Shown: positions 24,780 through 33,777 of the stretch, in pieces
How positions within the stretch are numbered: position 1 is the first letter of the stretch
How the letters are laid out: each line of letters opens with the position of its first letter
Assembly: GCF_001278055.1 (NCBI RefSeq)
Contig: NZ_CP010802.1
Span: 3,224,001-3,288,000, forward strand
Length of the DNA stretch: 64,000 bases
Direction: 5' to 3'
DNA from: Desulfuromonas soudanensis
Lineage (GTDB): Bacteria > Desulfobacterota > Desulfuromonadia > Desulfuromonadales > WTL
Made by a program: the position numbers and the translations under genes
The notes under the pieces: generated by a model
What the model was told of the DNA's origin: nothing
Seen by the model: the letters and a program-made list of their open reading frames with translations, nothing else
The model's database searches: none

Positions 24780-25724
24780 ATGGAAACACGCTATTTGAAG
24801 ACGCTTGTCGTTGCTGCGGAGACCGGCAATTTCTCGCGGACCGCCGAGATTCTCAACCTGACCCAATCGGCCGTCTCCCAGCGCATCAAGTTTCTCGAGG
24901 AGCATTTCGGCCAGCAGCTCTTCGATCGCGCAAGCACCGGACTGGTCCTCACCCGGATCGGCGCCCGAATCATCGGCAAGGCCCGGGCCATCCTCACCAG
25001 GGAGCAGGAACTGCGCGACGAGCTGGAGCGTTTTTCCAGCGAAAAGCGCCTCTCCCTCTGCTGCACGCCGACCTTCGGCACCGCCTATCTCCCCCGGGTT
25101 CTCAACCGGTTTCTGTTGCAGAACGCCGATCTCGACGATCTCAAGTTCATCTTCGCCCAGCCCGACCAGGCGATCAAAGGGCTCCTCGAAGGGGATTTCG
25201 ACCTGGCGGTCATCGAGTACTGCCAGGACCTGGAACTGGAGGGGCTCTTCATCCAACCGCTGCCGGAGGACGAGCTGGTCTTCATCGGCGCCCCCCAACT
25301 CGACCTCGGCGAGGAGGCGGTGCACCTGGACGACCTCCAGCGCCATCGTCTCTATGCCCGACGGGACGGCTGCAGCTCGAAACGGCTGCTGCAGCAGAAC
25401 CTCGAGAAGGTCGGCAGTTCCCTCTCCGCCTTCCCGGGCCTGGTCATTTCCGACGATCTGCGCCTGACCATCAGCAGCGTTGAGGCCGGCAACGGCATCT
25501 CTTTCATCTCCCGCAGCCTGGTGGTCGAGCAGCTCGCCGCCGGGACCCTGCGGGCGCACAGAGTCCCCGACTTCCGCCAGATCCGCTGCCGCAGCGTCGT
25601 TCTCCACCCGCATCGGACGGCCGAGCCACTCCTCCGGACCTTTCTCGACTGCATTGAGGACGTCTGCGGCACCGGCAGCTGCACCCTCGCAGCCGAGGCC
25701 GTTCCGGCCGACGGCCGGCAATAA
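24780..25724 (+). CDS. LysR-family transcriptional regulator
   Basis: 314 residues. The N-terminal winged helix-turn-helix (YLKTLVVAAETGNFSRTAEILNLTQSAVSQRIKFLEEHFG, within residues 4-45, followed by LFDR) is typical. The rest is a LysR substrate-binding domain with CCTPTFGTAYLP and DLAVIEYCQD. The effector is unknown. Divergence from the 17-haem cytochrome gene suggests that it controls that gene and itself, which is the usual LysR arrangement. A GAGAGG site precedes the ATG. Confidence 0.93.
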   Translation: METRYLKTLVVAAETGNFSRTAEILNLTQSAVSQRIKFLEEHFGQQLFDRASTGLVLTRIGARIIGKARAILTREQELRDELERFSSEKRLSLCCTPTFGTAYLPRVLNRFLLQNADLDDLKFIFAQPDQAIKGLLEGDFDLAVIEYCQDLELEGLFIQPLPEDELVFIGAPQLDLGEEAVHLDDLQRHRLYARRDGCSSKRLLQQNLEKVGSSLSAFPGLVISDDLRLTISSVEAGNGISFISRSLVVEQLAAGTLRAHRVPDFRQIRCRSVVLHPHRTAEPLLRTFLDCIEDVCGTGSCTLAAEAVPADGRQ

Positions 25725-25726
25725 AA

Positions 25727-25760
25727 AAGGGCCGGCACACGATCCGTGCCGGCCCTTCTT
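25727..25760. terminator. bidirectional terminator, LysR gene / RND operon
   Basis: Stem AAGGGCCGGCAC / GTGCCGGCCCTT with an AAAAA flank on one side and TTCTTCTT on the other, between two convergent genes. Confidence 0.88.
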
Positions 25761-25783
25761 CTTCCCGAGAAAACTCCCCCTTG

Positions 25784-28700
25784 CTACCCTTCGGCCGCTC
25801 CGACCGCCCGCCGTCTTTGCAGCCGCCCCATGACCCCCTGCTGCAGTCGATCCATATAGTAATAGATCACCGGCGTGATGTAGAGGGTCAGCAGCTGGGA
25901 GACGAGGAGCCCGCCGACCACCGCCAGGCCGAGGGGGCGGCGCGCCTCGGCGCCGGCGCCGAGGCCGATGGCGATCGGCAAGGTTCCCATGAGCGCCGCC
26001 ATAGTCGTCATCATGATTGGCCGGAAACGGATCAGGCAGCCGCGATGGATCGCCTCCAGCGGCGAAAGCCCCTCGCTGCGCTGCGCTTCGAGGGCGAAGT
26101 CGATCATCATGATGGCGTTCTTCTTGACGATTCCGACCAGCATGATGATGCCGACGAAAGCATAGAGGTTGAGATCCTTGCCGAAGATCAGCAGGGTGAT
26201 GAGCGCCCCGAAGCCTGCCGAGGGGAGTCCGGAGAGGATGGTCAGGGGATGGATGTAGCTCTCGTAGAGGATCCCCAGGACGATGTAGATTACCAGAATC
26301 GCCAGAATCAGCAGCAGGGCCAGCCCCTTGGTCGAGGCCTTGTAGACCTGGGCCGTCCCCTGGAAGCCGGTGGTGATGGACGGGGGGAGGGTGCGGGCCT
26401 CGGCTTCGATGGCCGCCACAGCGCTCCCCAGCGGCACCTCCGGCTTGAGGTTGAAGGAGACGGTCACCGCGGTGATCTGCCCGAGGTGGTTGACCGACAG
26501 GGGCCCGAGGCCGCGGGTGACTGTGACCAGGGAGGAGAGGGGGACGAGGGCGTCCTCGGCCGAGCGGATGTAGAGGAGCTCCAGTGCGGCCGGATCGGCC
26601 TGAAATTCCGGCGCCAGTTCCATGATCACCTGGTACTGGTTGGTCGGGGAGAAAATGGTCGAGACCTGGCGGGCGCCGTAGGCCGAATAGAGGGTCGTTT
26701 CGATCTCTTCGGCGCTCACCCCGAGGGATGCGGCCCGGTCCCGGTCGATGCTGAGGTTGAGCTGGGGGTTCTTGATTTCCAGATCCGAGGTCACGTCCTG
26801 CAGCAGCGGCAGGGAGCGCAGTTTCGCTTCAAACTCCGTCGCGGTGGCGTAGAGTTCGTCGCTGTCCGGGCTCTGCAGCACGAACTGGTACTGGGCCTTG
26901 GAGGAGGTCGATTCGAGGCGGACCGGCGGCGGGTTCTGGAGAAAGATGCGGATGCCGGGAATCCCCCCGAGCTGCGGCCGCAGGCGCTGGATGATCTGGT
27001 CGGCGTTGGCTTCCCGTTCGCTGCGGGGCTTGAGCTTGATGAACAAAAAACCGCTGTTGGAACCGACCCGCGAACCGGAGGCGCCGACGGAGGACATGAA
27101 GGCTTCGACGTCGGGGTCTTTAAGGACGATGGCCACCAGTTGGGCCTGATTGCGCTTCATCTCCTCGAAGGAGACCCCCTGGGCCCCCTCGGTGATGCCG
27201 CGGATGGCGCCGACGTCGTCGGCCGGAAAGAGCCCCGTCGGGATCCGGGTGAACAGCCAGCCGGTGGAGACGGTGAGTAAGAGGGTCAGGATGAGGACCG
27301 ACCGCCGGTGACGGAGCACCCAATCCAGGGTTCTTTCGTAGAGACGGAGCCAGCCGTCGAAAAAACGCTCCATGAACTGGTAGAGGCGGCCGTGGCGCGC
27401 CTCGGCGTAGGGCTTGAGAAAACGGCTGGCGAGCATCGGCGTGAGGGTCAATGAGACGAAGCCGGACAGGAGGATGGCCACGGCGATGGTGATGGCGAAC
27501 TCGTGGAGAATCCGGCCGACCATGCCGGCCATGAAGAGGACGGGGATGAAAACGGCGACCAGGGAGATGGTCATGGAGACGATGGTGAAGCCGATCTCCT
27601 TCGACCCCCGCAACGACGCCTCCATCGGCGTCTCGCCCTTCTCCATGTGGCGGACGATGTTCTCCAGCATGACGATGGCGTCGTCGACGACGAAGCCGAC
27701 GGAGAGGGTCAGGGCCAGCAGCGTGATGTTGTTGATCGAGAAGCCGAACTGGTACATGACGGCAAAGGTGCCGACGATGGAGAGGGGGAGCGCCAGACTG
27801 GGGATGACGGTCGCCGAGAGATTGCGCAAAAAGAGGAAGATGACGAGGATGACCAGGACGATGGTCAGAATCAGGGTGAACTTGACTTCCGATACCGACT
27901 CGCGAATGGAGCTGGAGCGGTCGTAGAGGATGTTGAGCTCGATCGCCCCGGGGAGCTGGGCGCGGAAACTGGGGATCTCCTCCTTGATGCGGTCGACCAC
28001 CGCGATGGTGTTGGTCCCCGGCTGGCGCTGGATGGCCAGGACCACCGCCCGCGTCGATTTTCCGCCGGCATTGTACCAGGCGGCCACCTTGTCGTTCTCG
28101 ACGCCGTCGCTGACCGTACCGAGGTCGGAAAGACGCACGGGCGCGCCGGCGCGGTAGGCGACGACCAGCGAGCGGAAGGCCGCGGCGTTGTAGAGCTGGC
28201 CGCTGACCTGCAGGGTGTAGGCCTGGCTTTTCCCCTGCACCCCCCCCGTCGGCAGGTTGACGTTCCAGCTCGAAAGAGCCGCTGCGACCTCGTTGAGGCC
28301 GATCCCCCGGCTCACCAGCAGCCGTGGGTCGAGGTCGATGCGCACCGCATACTTCTGCGAACCGTAGACCAGGACCTGGGCGACTCCGCTGATCATGGAA
28401 ATGCGCGGCGAGATGACGGTATCGGCGTATTCGTTGACTTCGGAGAGGGGGAGGGTCGGGGAACTCAGGGCCAGATAGAGAATCGGGGAATCGGCGGGGT
28501 TGACCTTGCGGATCGACGGCGGACTCGGCATCTCCTTGGGGAGCTGGCGGGCGGCCTGGGAAATGGCCGACTGGACGTCCTGGGCGGCGGCATCGATATC
28601 CCGGTCGAGGGCAAACTGCAGGGTGATGATCGTCGACCCCGCGCCGTTGGTGGAGCTCAGCGACTCGATGCCGGCGATGGTGGAGAGCTGGCGCTCCAGG

Positions 28701-28897
28701 GGGGTCGCCACGGCGCTGGCCATCGTCTCCGGATTGGCCCCGGGGAGACTGGCGCGCACCTGGATGGTGGGGAAATCGATGCTCGGCAGGTCGTTGACCG
28801 CCAGGAGCCGGTAGGCGAAGGTGCCGAAGATCAGGATCGAGAGCATGACCAGGCTGGTCATCACCGGCCGGCGGATGAAGAGGGCCGAGACGTTCAT
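25784..28897 (-). CDS. RND-family (HAE1-type) efflux transporter, inner-membrane subunit
   Basis: 1037 residues, full length for AcrB/MdtB-type pumps. The N-terminus MNVSALFIRRPVMTSLVMLSILIFG is the first membrane helix. LPSIDFPTIQVRASLPGANPET opens the first porter domain. The proton-relay acidic pair is in VGFVVDDAIVMLEN, and the second half repeats the pattern (LVGIVKKNAIMMIDFAL). It exports toxic compounds by proton antiport as a trimer. It overlaps the adaptor gene by 4 bases (ATGA). No outer-membrane TolC-type gene follows. Confidence 0.95.
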   Translation of the reverse strand: MNVSALFIRRPVMTSLVMLSILIFGTFAYRLLAVNDLPSIDFPTIQVRASLPGANPETMASAVATPLERQLSTIAGIESLSSTNGAGSTIITLQFALDRDIDAAAQDVQSAISQAARQLPKEMPSPPSIRKVNPADSPILYLALSSPTLPLSEVNEYADTVISPRISMISGVAQVLVYGSQKYAVRIDLDPRLLVSRGIGLNEVAAALSSWNVNLPTGGVQGKSQAYTLQVSGQLYNAAAFRSLVVAYRAGAPVRLSDLGTVSDGVENDKVAAWYNAGGKSTRAVVLAIQRQPGTNTIAVVDRIKEEIPSFRAQLPGAIELNILYDRSSSIRESVSEVKFTLILTIVLVILVIFLFLRNLSATVIPSLALPLSIVGTFAVMYQFGFSINNITLLALTLSVGFVVDDAIVMLENIVRHMEKGETPMEASLRGSKEIGFTIVSMTISLVAVFIPVLFMAGMVGRILHEFAITIAVAILLSGFVSLTLTPMLASRFLKPYAEARHGRLYQFMERFFDGWLRLYERTLDWVLRHRRSVLILTLLLTVSTGWLFTRIPTGLFPADDVGAIRGITEGAQGVSFEEMKRNQAQLVAIVLKDPDVEAFMSSVGASGSRVGSNSGFLFIKLKPRSEREANADQIIQRLRPQLGGIPGIRIFLQNPPPVRLESTSSKAQYQFVLQSPDSDELYATATEFEAKLRSLPLLQDVTSDLEIKNPQLNLSIDRDRAASLGVSAEEIETTLYSAYGARQVSTIFSPTNQYQVIMELAPEFQADPAALELLYIRSAEDALVPLSSLVTVTRGLGPLSVNHLGQITAVTVSFNLKPEVPLGSAVAAIEAEARTLPPSITTGFQGTAQVYKASTKGLALLLILAILVIYIVLGILYESYIHPLTILSGLPSAGFGALITLLIFGKDLNLYAFVGIIMLVGIVKKNAIMMIDFALEAQRSEGLSPLEAIHRGCLIRFRPIMMTTMAALMGTLPIAIGLGAGAEARRPLGLAVVGGLLVSQLLTLYITPVIYYYMDRLQQGVMGRLQRRRAVGAAEG

Positions 28898-30051
28898 GGC
28901 TGCAAGGCCCCGGACTCTTTCACTTCGACCCGGGCGCCGGGAGAGATCCGCTGCTGCCCCTCGGTGACCACCGATTCCCCGGCGGCCAGTCCCGCTTCGA
29001 TGACCGTCTCGTCGCCGGCGCTGATCCCGACCTTCACCCTTCGCGTCTCCGCGCTGCCGTCCGGCTGGACGACAAAGAGGTACGTCCCCTGCTGGCCGGT
29101 CTGTATGGCGGCGCTCGGAACGACCACCGCATCGGCGAGGGTCTCGAGCAGGAGGGCCACCTCGACAAACTGCCCCGGCCAGAGCCGGTTGCCGGGATTG
29201 GCAAAGGTCCCCTTGAGGCGGATCGTCCCGGTGGCCGGATCGACCCGGTTGTCGAGAAAGCTCAGGGTCCCGCGCTCCGGCGGTCCGTCGTCGCCGGGAA
29301 CCTGCGCCGACACTTCCAGGCTTCTTGCCGCCTGGTGCCTGCGCAGTGCCGCCAGGCTCCGCTCCGGGAGGCTGAAGCCGACCAGAACCGGGTGGAGGGC
29401 GTTGATGGTGACCAGATCGGGGGCGTCGTTGGCCTTGACCACCGTCCCCGGATGCACCAGCAGCTCGCCGGTCCTCCCCCCCTGGGGTGCACGGATGGTG
29501 GCGTAGCGGAGCTGAATGCGGGCCTGTTCCAGGGTGGCACGGGCGGCGGCCAGGGCCGCCTCCAGGCTGTCGGCCTGAGCGCGGACGGTCTCCGCCTCCT
29601 CGCGGCTGACGAATCCTTCCTCCAGCAGCCGGGCGTAACGCGCCGCATCGGCTGCGGCCTTTTCCGCCGCCACCCGCGCCTGCTCCCCGTCGGCCTCGGC
29701 CTTGGCCAGGGCGGCGGCCAGGGGGCCTTGATCGAGGGTGAAGAGGAGGTCTCCGCGACGGACCTCATCCCCTTGCCGGAAATGGACCCGGGCGATGACC
29801 CCGGCGACCTGGGACCGCACCGTGACCGTCGACGAGGCCTCGACCTGGCCGACGGACCGGAGTTCGACCGGCACCGCTTTTTGCTCCGCCCGAGCGACGA
29901 CGACCGGCACCGGAGGCCGGGCCGGTGCCGGGGTGTCCCCCTTGGCCTTTTCGTCCGGCGAGCAGCCGGTGGCGCAAAATAGGGCGGCCAGCAGTAAGAC
30001 TTTCAGGAGGGGTGACGGCGAAGGCCGGCGCCGAGGTCGGGGAGTGAGCAT
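28894..30051 (-). CDS. RND efflux periplasmic adaptor (MFP) lipoprotein
   Basis: 385 residues, membrane-fusion protein of a tripartite pump. The signal sequence carries a lipobox (FCATGC). The split lipoyl domain (SSTVTVRSQVAGVIARVHFRQGDEVRRGDLLF) surrounds a coiled-coil hairpin (about residues 120-180). The beta-barrel and membrane-proximal parts follow. ATG 30051 has a GAGG site; the frame also continues a few codons upstream to a TTG. It is translationally coupled to the RND pump gene. Confidence 0.93.
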   Translation of the reverse strand: MLTPRPRRRPSPSPLLKVLLLAALFCATGCSPDEKAKGDTPAPARPPVPVVVARAEQKAVPVELRSVGQVEASSTVTVRSQVAGVIARVHFRQGDEVRRGDLLFTLDQGPLAAALAKAEADGEQARVAAEKAAADAARYARLLEEGFVSREEAETVRAQADSLEAALAAARATLEQARIQLRYATIRAPQGGRTGELLVHPGTVVKANDAPDLVTINALHPVLVGFSLPERSLAALRRHQAARSLEVSAQVPGDDGPPERGTLSFLDNRVDPATGTIRLKGTFANPGNRLWPGQFVEVALLLETLADAVVVPSAAIQTGQQGTYLFVVQPDGSAETRRVKVGISAGDETVIEAGLAAGESVVTEGQQRISPGARVEVKESGALQP

Positions 30052-30358
30052 CTGGGCCTCATGGAATACGGGCAACCAAAGGAAGTCGTTCTTTGACTTG
30101 CAGGGCGCCCGGCGGGATGACGGGAGCTTTATCCTAGCTTTTCCCCTTGTCGGCCGTCAATGGCAAAACCCGCAGGACAGGGTCTTCACGGGGGGTCAGA
30201 TCCGCCGCCTCGGCCTCCCCGGCGGGGCGCCGCTGCGGTTCCGGAATTAAATGAGGGGCACCGCAGAATACCCCTTGTCCTGAACCGTCCTTTCATGGTC
30301 TAATCACTGGATTTGGCTTGCCAAATATCTCACCACCCCCTTGGGAGGGATATTGCTT
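30052..30358. other. intergenic region without recognised features
   Basis: 307 bases between the divergently transcribed adaptor gene and speD. It must hold promoters for both, but I could not pick convincing -35/-10 or -24/-12 pairs, and there is no reading frame of merit. Confidence 0.5.
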
Positions 30359-31159
30359 ATGTGCGCAAAGAAGAACGTCAAGACCGTCCGCAACAAGCGT
30401 CCGCCGCGAATCAAGCTGCGGGGCTTCAACAATCTCACCAAAACCCTTTCCTTCAACATCTACGATGTCTGCTACGCCCGATCTCCCCAGGCGCGCAAGG
30501 AATACCTCGAGTACATCGACGAGGAGTACAATTCCGAGCGTCTGGTCAAGATCCTCACCGAGGTTTCGGACATCATCGGTGCCAACATCCTCAACATCTC
30601 CAGCCAGGACTACGATCCGATGGGGGCGAGCGTCACCATCCTCATCGCCGAGGAACCGGTGGAGACCATCAAGCCCGACCAGGTGCTGGCCCATCTCGAC
30701 AAGAGCCACCTCTGCATCCACACTTACCCCGAGACCGACTCGCGCACCGGGGTCTCGACCTTCCGGGTCGACGTCGACGTCTCCACCTGCGGCAAGATCA
30801 GCCCCTTGAAGGCCCTCAACCACCTGATCGACTCCTTCGAGTCGGACATCGTGCTGATGGACTACAAGGTCCGCGGTTTCACCCGCGACGTCAAGGGGAA
30901 AAAACACTATATCGACCACAAGATCCTCTCGATTCAGCAGTACATCCAGAAGCACATCCTCGACAACTACCAGTGCGTGGACATCAATATCCACCAGGAA
31001 AACCTCTTCCACACCAAGATGCTGCTGCGCGACTTCAACCTCGACAACTACCTCTTCGCCACCGCCGCCAGCGACTTCTCCACCGAGGAGAAGGCCCGGG
31101 TCAAGGAGAGCCTGAGCCGCGAGATGACCGAGATCTTCTATTCCAAAAACATCTACTGA
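30359..31159 (+). CDS. speD: S-adenosylmethionine decarboxylase proenzyme, E. coli type
   Basis: 266 residues, close throughout to the long bacterial class 1A enzyme: [67 protein letters not shown]-type block, [16 protein letters not shown] and [12 protein letters not shown] (motifs cited in part). The proenzyme cleaves itself at the serine of LDKSH, giving a pyruvoyl cofactor. The product is the aminopropyl donor for spermidine. ATG 30359 follows a GGGAGGG site; a TTG six codons earlier is less likely. No speE gene is adjacent; a membrane SpeE-like protein lies at 45379-47814. Confidence 0.96.
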   Translation: MCAKKNVKTVRNKRPPRIKLRGFNNLTKTLSFNIYDVCYARSPQARKEYLEYIDEEYNSERLVKILTEVSDIIGANILNISSQDYDPMGASVTILIAEEPVETIKPDQVLAHLDKSHLCIHTYPETDSRTGVSTFRVDVDVSTCGKISPLKALNHLIDSFESDIVLMDYKVRGFTRDVKGKKHYIDHKILSIQQYIQKHILDNYQCVDINIHQENLFHTKMLLRDFNLDNYLFATAASDFSTEEKARVKESLSREMTEIFYSKNIY

Positions 31160-31193
31160 CCAAGGCATCGCCGCTGCCGATGGAGACCGCCCC

Positions 31194-32441
31194 ATGCCCT
31201 CAGTCGTGCACACCGTTCCGGCCGCCCTCTTCTCCCTCCTCCTGCTCCTCATGAGCGGCTGCGCCCCTCCCCCTCTCGGCAACCCCCGACTCCCCTACCC
31301 CGGCGGCCAGCCGCCGGAGGTGGGGGAGATCCGCCACCTCGCCACCGGCGTCTCGGTCAGTCAAGGGGAGATGCTGGCGGTTGTCGGCGATGCGCGCATC
31401 GTCTATGTCGGCGAAACCCACGACAATCCCGCCTCCCACCGCCTCGAACTCGCCGTACTGCAGGAGATGTCCCGGCGCCATCCCGGAAACATCGCCCTCG
31501 GCATGGAGATGTTCACCCCGTCCCAGCAGGGAGTCCTCGACGACTGGACCGCCGGCCGCCTCGACGAAAAGACCTTCCTGAAACGGGTCCGCTGGTTCGA
31601 AGCCTGGGGGATGGATTTCGACTACTACCGGGAACTCCTCGATTTTGTCCGCCGGGAGAAGATCCCCCTTCTCGGCCTCAATGCCGAAAAGAGTCTGGTT
31701 TCCGCCGTCAAGGAGAAGGGGCTTGCCGGACTCTCCGAGGAGGAGCGGCAGCTTCTCCCCGAGATGGATCTCGACGATCCCTACCAGCGGGCGCAGACCA
31801 CAGCCATCTTCGCCGGCCATGACCAGGGGGGGCGGCACCTCGAGCGTTTCCTGCAGATCCAGACCCTGTGGGACGAGACGATGGCGGCCAACGTCGCCGC
31901 CTATCTGGGCAGCCCCGCCGGCAGCGGAAAGCGCCTGGTGGTGGTCGCCGGCGGCAACCACGTCCGCTACGGGTTCGGCATCCCCCGCCGGGCCTTCCGG
32001 CGCCTCCCCACCTCCTATACCCTGGTCGGAACCCGGGAGATCCTCATCCCGGAAGGAAAGGAGGAGTCCCTGATGGACGTCGAGACCCCCGACTTCCCCA
32101 TGCGCCCCTACGATTTCATCCTCTACTGCGCCTACGAAAGCCTCGAGAAGACCGAGGTCAAACTCGGCGTCCTCCTCGGCACGGACGCCGGGCGGGTGAC
32201 GGTGGAGGGGGTGGTTCCGGAGTCGAACGCGGAGGCCGCCGGTCTGCAGAAGAGGGACTTTCTCCTGGCCATCGACGGCGAGGCGATAGGCGACACCTTC
32301 GACCTCATCTATGCCGTCAAGCAGAAGCGCCCGGGCGACCGGGGGACCCTCCGCATCGAACGGGAGGGGAAAGAGGAGTCGGTGGAGGTTCTCTTTCGGG
32401 AGCCGCGGCCGATGGGCAGCCACGGCCAGCCGAAAAAGTAG
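31194..32441 (+). CDS. ChaN-family (DUF399) lipoprotein with C-terminal PDZ domain
   Basis: 415 residues. The signal sequence ends at a lipobox (LMSGC). The ChaN-like domain (VYVGETHDNPASHRLEL, IALGMEMF, LGLNAEK, VVVAGGNHVRYGFGIP) is the TIKI/EreA-like fold, with conserved Glu/His pairs; Campylobacter ChaN binds haem. From about residue 320 a PDZ domain follows (VEGVVPESNAEAAGLQKRDFLLAIDGEAIGD). The PDZ fusion suggests binding of a protein C-terminus. It is 34 bases downstream of speD. The activity is not established. Confidence 0.88.
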   Translation: MPSVVHTVPAALFSLLLLLMSGCAPPPLGNPRLPYPGGQPPEVGEIRHLATGVSVSQGEMLAVVGDARIVYVGETHDNPASHRLELAVLQEMSRRHPGNIALGMEMFTPSQQGVLDDWTAGRLDEKTFLKRVRWFEAWGMDFDYYRELLDFVRREKIPLLGLNAEKSLVSAVKEKGLAGLSEEERQLLPEMDLDDPYQRAQTTAIFAGHDQGGRHLERFLQIQTLWDETMAANVAAYLGSPAGSGKRLVVVAGGNHVRYGFGIPRRAFRRLPTSYTLVGTREILIPEGKEESLMDVETPDFPMRPYDFILYCAYESLEKTEVKLGVLLGTDAGRVTVEGVVPESNAEAAGLQKRDFLLAIDGEAIGDTFDLIYAVKQKRPGDRGTLRIEREGKEESVEVLFREPRPMGSHGQPKK

Positions 32442-32484
32442 GAACGGGAGCGGGTCCTTGGCACCGGTCGCTATTTACATGACG

Positions 32485-32526
32485 AAAAAAGGCCCCCGTT
32501 CCGGAGAAGGAACAGGGGCCCTTTTC
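32485..32526. terminator. bidirectional terminator between ChaN-like gene and fba
   Basis: Stem GGCCCCCGTTCC / GGAACAGGGGCC with loop GGAGAA, preceded by AAAAAA and followed by TTTT, between convergent genes. Confidence 0.9.
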
Positions 32527-32548
32527 GTCTCCCTACCCTGATAAACCC

Positions 32549-33529
32549 TCAGGCCTTGCCGGCGCTGCCGAGGACCGCCTGGTTCTTGTGCTTGATCAGC
32601 CTGACCAGTTCGTTGCGCGCCTCGCCGAGATATTTGCGAGGATCGAATTCGCCGGGGTTTTTGGCGAGGTATTCACGGACCTTGGCGGTCACCGCCAGCC
32701 GGCCGTCGGAGTCGATGTTGATCTTGCACACGGCGCTGGCCGCGGCGCGGCGCAACTGCTCCTCGGGAACGCCGACGGCCCCTTCCATATGGCCGCCGTA
32801 AGCATTGATCAGCTCCACGTACTCCTGCACGACGCTGGAGGCGCCGTGGAGAACGATGGGAAACCCGGGGAGGCGCCGTTCGATCTCCTCGAGAATATCG
32901 AAGCGCAGCGGCGGCACCGATTCCCCCTCCTTGAGGCGGAACTTGAAGGCGCCGTGGCTGGTGCCGATGGAAATGGCCAGGGAGTCGACGCCGGTCTTGG
33001 CGACGAAGTCCTCCACCTCCTCCGGCTGGGTGTAGGTGGAATGCTCGGCGGAGACCTCGTCCTCGATCCCGGCCAGGACCCCGAGTTCCCCCTCGACGGA
33101 GACGTCCCGGGCGTGGGCGTAGTCGACCACCTTCTTCGTCAGGGCGATGTTCTCCTCATAAGGGAGGTGCGAACCGTCGATCATCACCGACGAGAAGCCC
33201 GAGTCGACGCAGGATTTGCAGAGCTCGAAGGAATCGCCGTGATCGAGATGGAGGACGATGGGGATCTTCGAGCCCATCTCCGTGGCCATCGCCACGGCGC
33301 CCTGGGCCATGTGGCGCAACATCGTCTCGTTGGCGTAGTTGCGCGCCCCCTTGCTCACCTGGATGATCACCGGCGAGGAGGTTTCGACGCAGGCGACGAC
33401 GATGGCCTGCAGCTGCTCGAGGTTGTTGAAGTTGTAGGCGGGGATGGCGTACCCGCCGCCGACCGCCTTCCTGAAGATTTCCCGGGTATTGACCAGGCCA
33501 AGATCACTGAAATGCACCGTATTGCCCAT
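32549..33529 (-). CDS. fba: class II fructose-bisphosphate aldolase
   Basis: 326 residues. The zinc and catalytic segments are visible: AIPAYNFNNLEQ, VLHLDHGDSFE, SVMIDGSHLPYEENI, VEGELG, IGTSHG and VLHGASS. It splits fructose 1,6-bisphosphate in glycolysis and runs in reverse in gluconeogenesis. ATG 33529 is preceded by a perfect AAGGAGGT; the frame upstream is an artefact. It is divergent from gap, so both may share regulation. Confidence 0.96.
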   Translation of the reverse strand: MGNTVHFSDLGLVNTREIFRKAVGGGYAIPAYNFNNLEQLQAIVVACVETSSPVIIQVSKGARNYANETMLRHMAQGAVAMATEMGSKIPIVLHLDHGDSFELCKSCVDSGFSSVMIDGSHLPYEENIALTKKVVDYAHARDVSVEGELGVLAGIEDEVSAEHSTYTQPEEVEDFVAKTGVDSLAISIGTSHGAFKFRLKEGESVPPLRFDILEEIERRLPGFPIVLHGASSVVQEYVELINAYGGHMEGAVGVPEEQLRRAAASAVCKINIDSDGRLAVTAKVREYLAKNPGEFDPRKYLGEARNELVRLIKHKNQAVLGSAGKA

Positions 33530-33689
33530 GGATATCGACCTCCTTGCTGAAACGGGGAACCTTGTCGGGCGCCGGCCGCGCCGTGCCGCAACGACCAAGG
33601 CATTTTTTCTGCGGCGACAAAGGCTTATTAATATCAGCCAACTGGGGTCAAGTCCAGCCCTAAGTCGCATTTTTATCCCGGCAAAAAGG

Positions 33690-33718
33690 TTGAAAAAGGG
33701 GGGAAGTTCAACTAAGAT
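33690..33718 (+). promoter_or_regulatory. sigma-70 promoter of gap
   Basis: TTGAAA, 17 bases, TAAGAT, 60 bases before the gap ATG. Confidence 0.6.
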
Positions 33719-33777
33719 ACGCGGGTTTGTACGCAACCGGCCGCTACGGCCTATTCTTGTTGGGAAGGGATCCTGAG

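Noticed and set aside
27503-29506. 667-codon plus-strand frame opposite the RND pump and adaptor genes
   Set aside because: Antisense shadow; the minus strand encodes complete, recognisable RND and MFP proteins that overlap by 4 bases.
30322-30350. TGG...GC pattern upstream of speD as a sigma-54 promoter
   Set aside because: The spacing between GG and GC is 9, and sigma-54 promoters tolerate almost no change from 10.
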